Source of the DNA: Mobiluncus sp034180645
Lineage (GTDB): Bacteria; Actinomycetota; Actinomycetes; Actinomycetales; Actinomycetaceae
Assembly: GCF_034180645.1 (NCBI RefSeq)
Contig: NZ_JAXFNY010000017.1
Coordinates: forward strand, 1 to 9,087
DNA: 9,087 nt
Direction of reading: 5' to 3'
Positions 1 to 5,236 of this stretch are shown one piece after another (position 1 is the stretch's first letter; every line of letters starts with the position of its first letter). A program made the position numbers and the translations under genes. Below the pieces are notes generated by a model. It saw only the letters and a program-made list of their open reading frames with translations, was not told where the DNA came from and did not search any database.

Positions 1-12
1 GTAAAATGAACC

Positions 13-87
13 ATGAAATGGAAACACGCCCTAAACGCGTTCTCCATCACCCTCGCCGACCGCATGCCAGACGCGAAGGAATACTAG
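13..87 (+). CDS. possible 24-aa peptide, unknown
   Basis: A short ATG-to-TAG frame (begins MKWKHALNAF, ends MPDAKEY) lies three bases after an in-frame TGA at 7-9. It could be a tiny gene coupled to an upstream gene outside the window. No clear Shine-Dalgarno is visible and I do not recognise the peptide. It is convergent with the minus-strand genes that follow. It may be chance, or the remnant of a gene running in from the left. Confidence 0.25.
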   Translation: MKWKHALNAFSITLADRMPDAKEY

Positions 88-136
88 AAATAAAACCGCC
101 ACTTACACACTAAATGAGATAGTCCCGACGGGCAAA

Positions 137-154
137 ACCCCGCAAGAGCGGGGT
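137..154 (-). terminator. intrinsic terminator after the 77-aa gene
   Basis: A 7-bp perfect stem (ACCCCGC / GCGGGGT) with a 4-nt loop; read on the minus strand the second arm runs into GGTTTTG. It lies about 28 nt past the TAA of the 77-aa gene at 183-416 and fits a Rho-independent terminator for that two-gene unit. It could also slow convergent plus-strand transcription, but there is no good T tract in that direction. Confidence 0.7.
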
Positions 155-182
155 CTTGTCGAAGGTAATACCGGCCCGGTGG

Positions 183-416
183 TTAGCAGGCGCGGATGGC
201 GTAAGCAAGGGCTTGGTCGCGGCTGGTGAAGTAGTAGGGCGATATTCCGGTCAGGTCGTAAAACCCGTTGCCGTTGGAGAGGTATCGGTGGACGTACCAG
301 ATTCGACCCTCGTCTTGTAGGTAGGTTTGGTGCAGGACGTGGAGGTACCCGGTTCCCTTGATGATGTCGTGCTCATTGTAGAGCTTGTTGAGTCGTTCCA
401 GGGTCGTGGTGTTCAT
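183..416 (-). CDS. hypothetical 77-aa protein
   Basis: A 77-residue protein (starts MNTTTLERLNKLY, ends ALAYAIRAC) rich in Tyr and other aromatic residues, with no signal peptide or membrane segment. I do not recognise a family. Its ATG overlaps the TAA of the upstream frame as TAATG, and a GAGGG ribosome binding site sits 6 nt upstream inside the preceding gene, so it is probably translationally coupled to it. A terminator follows within 30 nt. Small size, compact spacing and unknown family resemble accessory genes of phages or plasmids; that is inference from style only. Confidence 0.65.
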   Translation of the reverse strand: MNTTTLERLNKLYNEHDIIKGTGYLHVLHQTYLQDEGRIWYVHRYLSNGNGFYDLTGISPYYFTSRDQALAYAIRAC

Positions 417-750
417 TACTTGCCCTCGCTTTTCACATATTCGACGAGGTCGTCCATTTTGGTGCTTTCCAGCATGTTGAGCATGGCAACCCCGCGCTGC
501 ATGCCTTCGCTGATTTTCTCGAGGCGTTCGAGGTTGACCGGCCCGTAGGATGTGGTCTGGATGCGCCGCCGTCTTCGGGGTTCCAGCACAGTTCCGGCGT
601 GTAGTCTTCCCAGTTGGTGGGGGTAATCGCGATGGCGTTCCATTCGTATTCGGGGTGAATCTGCCAAATCGTGTAGCCCAGTCGTTCGGCGCGTGCCACC
701 AAGCATTGCGTGTTTTCCTGTTCCAAACTCTTCAGGGTTTTCGTTTCCAT
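416..750 (-). pseudogene. hypothetical ~110-aa gene split by a 1-nt frameshift
   Basis: The first half is a plausible protein from ATG 750 (METKTLKSLEQ..., with a W/Y-rich stretch ending near WNPEDGG). After that point this frame turns into low-complexity Arg/Ser/Pro. The neighbouring frame then gives a sensible C-terminus (from IQTTSYGPVNLERLEK to VEYVKSEGK) whose stop overlaps the next start as TAATG. The switch is at about 560-575 and corresponds to a missing base (-1). The start at 750 has GAAAGG 8-9 nt upstream. A merged product would be about 110 aa; I do not recognise the family. The lesion may be a real mutation, a sequencing error, or less likely programmed frameshifting, since I see no classical X-XXY-YYZ slippery site. 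Confidence 0.6.
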
Positions 751-830
751 TGTTTTGCCTTTCGTTCATTGTTGTTTCCGGTTCAATCCGGTATGTATAT
801 ACAGCCATACTCTCCGACACATATCAAGCC
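750..830 (-). promoter_or_regulatory. promoter/leader of the frameshifted gene
   Basis: Reading leftward there is a possible -35 TTGATA (827-822), then an AT-rich palindromic TGTATATACA block usable as -10, then ACATACCGG, a small CCGG-ATTGAA-CCGG hairpin and ATGAACGAAAGGCAAA just before the start. The block from TATACATACCG to GAAAGGCAAA matches the leader of the 172-aa gene at 3694 in order and spacing (40 versus 41 nt). The exact promoter elements are uncertain because the -35/-10 spacing is 18-20 nt. Confidence 0.4.
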
Positions 831-831
831 G

Positions 832-855
832 TTTTCGTTGATATTCCAACGAAAA
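832..855. repeat. 9-bp perfect dyad, possible operator
   Basis: TTTTCGTTG at 832-840 and its exact complement CAACGAAAA at 847-855 flank a 6-nt spacer. The stem is AT-rich and no T run follows on either strand, so it is a poor terminator. It sits directly upstream of the putative -35 of the gene starting at 750, which suits an operator for a dimeric regulator. The role is inference. Confidence 0.4.
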
Positions 856-904
856 ATTAGTGAACATCATCACTCAAATGGTCTTTTCAACCGGTTGCAT
901 AAAA

Positions 905-941
905 AGTGTGTCTTCCATGGTAGCTTCATGGAAGACACACT
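905..941 (-). terminator. strong intrinsic terminator of the secreted-protein operon
   Basis: A 15-bp perfect inverted repeat (AGTGTGTCTTCCATG and its complement) with a 7-nt loop. On the minus strand the second arm is followed directly by TTTTTAT. It begins about 23 nt after the TAG of the 482-aa gene, making a textbook Rho-independent terminator for that operon. Confidence 0.88.
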
Positions 942-963
942 CTATAGGAGGAGTTCTTTACTT

Positions 964-2412
964 CTACCCTTCTAAATCGAGATGCACGCTTGCCTTGTCG
1001 AGGCGTTTTTGTATCGCGTCTTTCAGGACCTCGTTGGCCTGGTCTTGGTTCTGTTTGAGCATCTGGGTCCAGAAGTTTCCGGCCCCCATCGTGTCGCCTT
1101 CACCGACCGTCTTGTTCACATAATTCATAGCCGCCAATGCTCCGGCCAGCTGGTCCACTTTCGCCAAGGCTGCGTCAGTGCCTTTTTCCGCGGCCATCTT
1201 GTACATCATGCCCAGGCTTGACTTTTGCTCATCAGTCAAGGAACTCGCCACAAAGCTAACGCGGTCAGAATACTGGTCGAAAATCTTCAAATAATCTTCC
1301 GTCTTCGATTTTGTGTTTCCGGCACCAAACAAATCGGTCAAACCGTTCTTGCCTGAAACCCCATTCGAGTCCGCGCTGCCCAACTTGGCGTTTACCGCGG
1401 ACCAAAAATCATCAATGTTCTGACGCCAGTTAATCACGTTCTGTGCCTGCGCACTAGGCGTCGAACTCACACTCACATCACCCTTCGAGGCGCCCGGAGA
1501 GTAAGCATAAATCACCTGACGGATGTCCTCGAAAGTCGACAGGCTCTGACGTGGACTAATCTGACCAGCCAAAACATTATCCAAGTAGCCCGTCGGAATC
1601 AGGTTGTCCTGCATCGCAGACGACGACAAAATCTCGGTAGTCAAAGCCATCTGGGCATCAGTCAAACTCCGATTATCATCCAAATAAGACCCCGTCGCGT
1701 GCCAGCCCGCCTGGATCCCCGCGACCGCCAGGTCAACCTCCGCGCCCATCCCGGCAACCGCATTGGCCTGCGTCAACACCCCCGAACTGGTCGCGAACTG
1801 GCCCGTAGCCCCATTAAAGTTAGCCTCCATAGCATTATTCATTGACGTTATCGAATGACCCGAAGCCGCATAATTCACAATGCCCCACACCAAAGTCGAA
1901 ATAGCGTTCGTGCCACCATTGCTCATATCAAGACCATTATCATGGGCATAAACATACAAATTCGCAATCAGGTTACGCTCCTGATCCGTCAAAGCATCCG
2001 CCGGAGTGTACCCCTCACCGGAACTAAATGCCCCTTGACGACCATAGTTGTACTTGTAAATATGGGGCATATCTGTCCGGTTACCGCCTTCTTCAATGTA
2101 AAAGACGTTCTTCAACATATAATCCCAGCCGTCAAACCCGTCCTTCGCTGAGGACGTAGCCAAAGCCCCGCCGGTATGTTTCTGTTCGTAAGGCCCGTCG
2201 GTCGCGGTCGGGTCGAACGCGGCAACCGGCGTGGTGGTGGTTTCGGTTGCGGGCGGGGTGGTGATTTCTACGGTGTCCGCAATGGGGGAATTCAATAGCG
2301 TCCCCGGGCTGGTTGCCTGGGTTGCCTCGCTTTTCGTGGTGGTACCAGCGGTCTTTGCCTGCTGGGTCACACCAGCGGCAGCCGCGTAATTACTCAAACT
2401 AAGCGCATCCAT
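964..2412 (-). CDS. 482-aa protein of unknown family, second gene of secreted-protein operon
   Basis: A long intact frame ending in TAG. I choose the ATG at 2412 (MDALSLSNYAAAAG) over the in-frame ATG at 2421 because GAGGAGA lies 8-9 nt before the former and abuts the latter. There is no Sec signal peptide or membrane helix. Residues about 1-75 are Ala/Thr/Ser/Pro-rich and low complexity, with a DTVEIT motif near 46-51. The rest is mixed and soluble-looking. Three segments start with LTD followed by a charged helix (LTDQERN, LTDAQMA, LTDEQKS, near residues 141, 250 and 392). The first and third align over about 22 residues (shared LTD, Y, A, G and D positions), suggesting an internal repeat. 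It lies 24 nt after the secreted 171-aa gene with no terminator between, so the two are co-transcribed. The N-terminus faintly recalls substrates of flagellar-type export; this is weak. No function is assigned. Confidence 0.82.
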   Translation of the reverse strand: MDALSLSNYAAAAGVTQQAKTAGTTTKSEATQATSPGTLLNSPIADTVEITTPPATETTTTPVAAFDPTATDGPYEQKHTGGALATSSAKDGFDGWDYMLKNVFYIEEGGNRTDMPHIYKYNYGRQGAFSSGEGYTPADALTDQERNLIANLYVYAHDNGLDMSNGGTNAISTLVWGIVNYAASGHSITSMNNAMEANFNGATGQFATSSGVLTQANAVAGMGAEVDLAVAGIQAGWHATGSYLDDNRSLTDAQMALTTEILSSSAMQDNLIPTGYLDNVLAGQISPRQSLSTFEDIRQVIYAYSPGASKGDVSVSSTPSAQAQNVINWRQNIDDFWSAVNAKLGSADSNGVSGKNGLTDLFGAGNTKSKTEDYLKIFDQYSDRVSFVASSLTDEQKSSLGMMYKMAAEKGTDAALAKVDQLAGALAAMNYVNKTVGEGDTMGAGNFWTQMLKQNQDQANEVLKDAIQKRLDKASVHLDLEG

Positions 2413-2445
2413 GCTGACCATCTCCTCACATCCTGTGATTGATAA

Positions 2446-2961
2446 CTATCCTTCTGTATATGTGACTACAAGACTGTCGTATCCTGGATCACTGTAAATA
2501 GGTCCAGGCAAACCGTTGGGGAAACGATGTTGAATCTGGAAAGATCCTTTTGCATATATGACGTTATATGCTCCTCCGGTAGCGTTCTGATTCGCATCAA
2601 CAACCCTGAACTGTCCGATGGCTTCAAGGCCAGAGACGGGATTGACTAAGTTGTACCAGGGCGTGCAGGCCACGGGTTGATTTCCGTACGGCTGCGAATA
2701 GCATACCCTCCCCCATTCAACATGGTCGCCCTGATATCTGGTAATTTGTGCTGCTACAGAGGTGGCTACGTCGAGCGAATCCACATAAGCAGGAGCCGTG
2801 AAGTAAGTACTTGTCGGATCGACAGTGTCGTTGGGGGTATATACGCTATAGTGACGCCTGGTCAAACTCCACGAGCCGTCCGCAGCAAATGCGGGTCCTG
2901 CAACCATGAAGCTAACTACCATGGCGGCGACAGCTGCCACTATCCTACGCGTCTTCATCAT
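2446..2961 (-). CDS. secreted 171-aa protein of unknown function
   Basis: The N-terminus has a classic Sec signal peptide: MMKTRR, a hydrophobic core to about residue 21, then AGPAFA with likely cleavage after Ala26 (AFA before ADG). The mature part is about 145 aa, rich in Tyr, Thr, Val and aromatics, and predicted beta-rich. It has exactly two cysteines (C87 and C99), separated by 11 residues, which could form a disulfide outside the cell. No lipobox or sortase motif is seen. It is the first gene after a near-consensus promoter and is followed 24 nt later by the 482-aa gene. The ribosome binding site is weak (GAGTGAT) and an out-of-frame ATG lies just upstream, giving ATGAAATGATG. I do not recognise the family; a small secreted effector, bacteriocin-like or surface-associated protein are all possible. 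Confidence 0.8.
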   Translation of the reverse strand: MMKTRRIVAAVAAMVVSFMVAGPAFAADGSWSLTRRHYSVYTPNDTVDPTSTYFTAPAYVDSLDVATSVAAQITRYQGDHVEWGRVCYSQPYGNQPVACTPWYNLVNPVSGLEAIGQFRVVDANQNATGGAYNVIYAKGSFQIQHRFPNGLPGPIYSDPGYDSLVVTYTEG

Positions 2962-3010
2962 TTCATCACTCTACAAGTCCTAGTCAACGGCACACAATAC
3001 ACCCATACAT

Positions 3011-3039
3011 ATTATACGGCTCTACGGAAGCGATGTTAA
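3011..3039 (-). promoter_or_regulatory. strong sigma-70-type promoter for the secreted-protein operon
   Basis: On the minus strand TTAACA (3039-3034, one mismatch to TTGACA) and TATAAT (3016-3011, perfect) are separated by exactly 17 nt. Transcription should start near 3004, giving a leader of about 43 nt before the ATG at 2961. It is the best promoter in the window and implies high expression unless repressed. A T-rich tract (3044-3060 on the plus strand) lies just upstream. Confidence 0.8.
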
Positions 3040-3063
3040 GAGGTTTTTTTATTAACTTTTGGC

Positions 3064-3109
3064 GGGGGCGGGGCTTGTGAGAAAGGCAGAAACAGCAAGC
3101 GCCGCCCCC
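3064..3109. repeat. GC-rich inverted repeat downstream of the 172-aa gene
   Basis: Arms at 3064-3077 and 3096-3109 are 14 nt long and complementary except at one position (GGGGGCGGGGCTTG against its partner), with an 18-nt loop. It lies between the stop of the 172-aa gene and the promoter of the secreted gene. No T run follows on the minus strand, where AAAAGTTAAT follows instead, so it would be an atypical terminator or an RNA-stabilising end. Confidence 0.5.
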
Positions 3110-3119
3110 AAGACTAAGA

Positions 3120-3153
3120 GACCCGCGCCCCGAACCCGGTGGCGGGTCGGGGC
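3120..3153 (-). terminator. GC-rich hairpin after the 172-aa gene, possible terminator
   Basis: GCCCCGAACCCG (3127-3138) pairs with CGGGTCGGGGC (3143-3153) over 11 bp with one bulged A and a GTGG loop. A competing 7-bp pairing exists (GACCCGC 3120-3126 with GCGGGTC 3142-3148). It starts about 23 nt past the TAG of the 172-aa gene. With the next inverted repeat it probably ends that transcript, although no T tract is present. Confidence 0.4.
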
Positions 3154-3175
3154 TTGGGGTTGTGGGGTCGGGGGT

Positions 3176-3694
3176 TTAGTAGTTTTCGTTGTGGAGGAAC
3201 AGGTCGAGGGCGAAGTCGGTGTTGGCGTCGACGGGTTTGATATCCCAGCCGCGTTCGTAGGAGGCGACTGTCTGCTCGGCTTGACAGGCTTTCCGGATTA
3301 TCACCGCCCGGGCGTTAACCAGTATCTTCAACTTCTCGAAGGTGGCTTCAGGTTCGTCCCCGGCGTAGATGCTCAACACCAGACCGTGCTCCTCCGCCTC
3401 GCGCCTGCTCTCCGTCTTGTCGGGTTCCGGTTGGGCATCTGGCTTGGAAGGTTCTGCCTCGGGGTTGGCGGGGGTGAATCCCTCGGTTTGGGCTTCCCAG
3501 CTCACCAGGTCGATGAGGCCTGGTTTGGTTTTCTTGCCCCAGGTGATTGTCCCGTCGGTGTCGAGAACGGTTTGGTCTATCTCGTAAGACCCGTCTTCAC
3601 GCAGCTTGGCGGGGTGCTCGAGCATTGCTTCGAGGAACCGGGCGAGCCGGTCGAGTTGCTTGCGGTTTTTCACCACGTACTTCCTTGTTTTCAT
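3176..3694 (-). CDS. hypothetical 172-aa protein with acidic/proline linker
   Basis: I choose ATG 3694 (MKTRKYVVKNRKQLDRL) because GAAAGG lies 9 nt upstream; an in-frame ATG at 3715 would only add MHERQRI and would put the ribosome binding site inside the gene. Residues 1-71 form a basic N-terminus followed by a mixed domain. Residues 72-97 are a Pro/Glu-rich linker (PANPEAEPSKPDAQPEP). Residues 98-172 form a second compact domain ending in FLHNENY. There is no signal peptide and I do not recognise a family. The leader matches that of the frameshifted gene at 750, suggesting common control. GC-rich hairpins follow the stop. Confidence 0.72.
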   Translation of the reverse strand: MKTRKYVVKNRKQLDRLARFLEAMLEHPAKLREDGSYEIDQTVLDTDGTITWGKKTKPGLIDLVSWEAQTEGFTPANPEAEPSKPDAQPEPDKTESRREAEEHGLVLSIYAGDEPEATFEKLKILVNARAVIIRKACQAEQTVASYERGWDIKPVDANTDFALDLFLHNENY

Positions 3695-3765
3695 AATCCT
3701 TTGCCTTTCGTGCATATTCGGGTTGCCGATGTTTTCGGTATGTACATAATGTGAGATTTTTAGTT
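3695..3765 (-). promoter_or_regulatory. promoter/leader of the 172-aa gene, shared with the gene at 750
   Basis: On the minus strand TATGTACATACCG (containing the perfect palindrome TATGTACATA) is followed by a CCGA-AAACA-TCGG hairpin and ATGCACGAAAGGCAAA before the start. The same elements in the same order precede the gene at 750, where the hairpin is CCGG-ATTGAA-CCGG. Stem sequence differs but pairing is kept. A -10 could lie in CATTATGTA. No convincing -35 is seen. Confidence 0.4.
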
Positions 3766-4092
3766 GTGGCTGGTCTGGGATCGGCTGGCAGGATTAGACC
3801 ATAGCTCTGGTGGTGTGACTCGTGTACATACTGGCTCACGGATCGTGATCTGTTTATGAGAACTCGTGGTTTGTGGTGCTTTTTGGCTGACATGTCCGCT
3901 ACCGGGGTTGTGGTCTGACCCGGCCGGTAAGCATTGGCTTGATTAGAAGCATGTCCGCCCTTTTTTTGGCGTGACTCGTCACAGTATTGCCAGCAAACCT
4001 TGTCCTAGACACGACTCTAAGAAGATGGAACCGGATCAGACCTCAAGGTAAGAAACAACCCGCAGTTTCAACAACAAGGAGGTTGAATCCAT
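3766..4092. other. non-coding stretch: IS110 left end region
   Basis: About 330 nt without a supported gene lie between the leader of the 172-aa gene and the transposase start. It holds small inverted repeats (TACCGG/CCGGTA at about 3900-3929; GTGAC-TC-GTCAC at about 3971-3982), a seven-T run at 3961-3967, a closing stem ACCTTG (3997-4002)/CAAGGT (4044-4049), and the AAGGAGG ribosome binding site before ATG 4093. A minus-strand open frame crosses it, but it has no ribosome binding site, is compositionally unconvincing, and overlaps the promoter and the 172-aa gene. The left boundary of the IS must lie in this stretch but I cannot place it exactly. Confidence 0.5.
3900..4085 (+). ncRNA. candidate bridge RNA region of the IS110 element
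   Basis: IS110-group elements encode a bridge RNA of roughly 150-200 nt in the non-coding region upstream of the recombinase; it base-pairs target and donor DNA. This region has the right position and size. A 6-bp stem ACCTTG/CAAGGT (3997-4002 with 4044-4049) plus an inner TCC/GGA pairing enclose a loop of about 41 nt, of the kind expected for a guide loop. I cannot identify the target- or donor-binding strands by eye, so this rests mainly on family knowledge. Confidence 0.3.
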
Positions 4093-5171
4093 ATGGCAAT
4101 TGTCGCACACGTCTACCGTTTCATCGTAGGAGTCGATACACACGCCAAAAACCATGTCCTTTCCATCCTTGAATGCGCTACAGGTGCCCAAGTCGTCTGC
4201 CATTCATTTGCTAACACCACTAAAGGACACGCTCGCGCACAGACATGGATAGCCAGACATGTAAGCGTTAACACCTACGATACTTTGATATCGATGGAGG
4301 GAACAGCCTCCTACGGAACTAGGTTCCGCATGTACTTGGAGGAAGCAGGTTACCGGGTGGTTGAAGCCCCGCGCCTGTTGGTAAGGGGTCGTAATAAACT
4401 CGCTAAAAATGATGCAATTGATGCCTTCCAGATAGCTGCCAGAACTCTTAGTAAAGACGAAACCGAGCTGACTATCCCCAGGTAAGGCAATTATCGTGAA
4501 GCCCTACGAATCCTCCTAGCTGCGAGGAAACAACTCACCCGCGCCACAACCGTTAACATCAACTCGCTCACCGCTTTATCCCGCTGCACCGACCTTGGCA
4601 TTGATGCCAGAAGATCGCTGTCTGTAAGACAGATTTACCAACTCGCTGGTCTTGAGCCACAGCCTGGGGACGCTATCGACGTGCTTGTCGCTAAACAAGA
4701 AGCATAGCGCCTAGCCAAAGCCATCATTGATGCTCGTGCGCAGCTGGTAGAAAACCAAGCCCAACTAGCGATGATCGTCCAGTTGGCAGCGCCAGGGCTA
4801 CTGGAAATGCCAGGAGTAGGGCCCGTCACAGCGGCGCAGATGATTATTTCTTACTCCCACGTAGGAAGACTCAAAAGCGAGGCAGCCTTCGCAGCATTAG
4901 CAGGCACAAGCCCGATACCTGCCTCATCGGGTAACAAGGTGCGCTACCGGCTCAACAGAGGCGGAGACCGAGCGCTCAATAACGCTCTACACACCGTTGC
5001 CCTCATACGCCTGAAAACGATGAGCAGACCCGCGCATACATGGAAAAGCGGCTAGCTGAAGGAAAAACTAAACGTGAAACTATACGGCTAATAAAACGCT
5101 ACCTAGCCCGCAAAATCTACCGGCTCCTCACCAAAGAACTAACCCACAACCAAGTCGCTCTCGCGGCTTGA
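4093..5171 (+). pseudogene. IS110-family transposase, broken by two stops and a frameshift
   Basis: Translation from ATG 4093 (AGGAGG ribosome binding site 7-8 nt upstream) gives the RuvC-like DEDD domain: D15 (FIVGVDTHAKNH), E69 (SMEGTASYG), D107 and D110 (NDAIDAF). The frame stops at TAA 4483 in PR*GNYREALR, where the family has PRQG. It resumes in frame to TAG 4705 (QEA*RLAKAI). It then carries the C-terminal domain with the MPGVGPVTAA helix-hairpin-helix-like motif and the serine-bearing SPIPASSG...RLNRGGDRALNNALH block (4904-4992). Near 5018 one base is missing; reading on in the next frame gives DEQTRAYMEKRLAEGK and a normal end at TGA 5171. Repaired, it is about 359 aa, a normal family length. 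Three lesions make it inactive. Confidence 0.9.
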
Positions 5172-5184
5172 CAAATATAGAAGC

Positions 5185-5236
5185 GTCAGCCATAGGTTCC
5201 GCCACTTATCCAGCGGTATTCGCCCTTGTCAGCCAT
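5185..5236 (-). pseudogene. 5' stub of the gene after the methyltransferase, cut off by the IS
   Basis: On the minus strand the methyltransferase stop overlaps a new ATG (TGATGG). The frame reads MADKGEYRWISGGTYG and then hits TGA right where IS-derived sequence should begin. No ribosome binding site is seen, so it would rely on coupling. In related phage cassettes the next gene is often a packaging gene such as the large terminase, but 16 residues are too few to identify it. It may also be chance. ATGGCTGAC occurs twice here (5236-5228 and 5193-5185), a direct repeat at both ends of the stub. Confidence 0.3.

Larger units (their letters stand above)
3840..5195 (+). mobile_element. degenerate IS110-family insertion sequence (ends approximate)
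   Basis: The core is a broken IS110-type DEDD transposase at 4093-5171 with a long 5' non-coding region and a short 3' tail, the usual layout of the IS110 group. These elements lack the long terminal inverted repeats and target duplications of DDE elements, so the ends cannot be read off directly. The right end is probably within about 25 nt of the transposase stop, because the methyltransferase operon begins at 5236. The left end is placed by analogy. The element is oriented opposite to the phage genes it adjoins and probably cannot move unless helped in trans. Confidence 0.6.

Noticed and set aside
560..600. Programmed -1 frameshifting in the small gene at 416-750
   Set aside because: No classical slippery heptamer is in the needed frame; only a CCCC run and GGC repeats are seen, so mutation or sequencing error is more likely.
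550..975. 141-aa plus-strand frame
   Set aside because: It is antisense to the frameshifted gene and runs through the terminator hairpin at 905-941.
3059..3754. 231-aa plus-strand open frame
   Set aside because: Antisense to the 172-aa gene and its hairpins; Gly/Val/Leu-rich composition typical of a shadow frame.
3597..3893. 98-aa minus-strand frame with a basic N-terminus
   Set aside because: It has no ribosome binding site, overlaps the leader and coding part of the 172-aa gene, and its C-terminal half is Arg/Pro/Ala shadow sequence.
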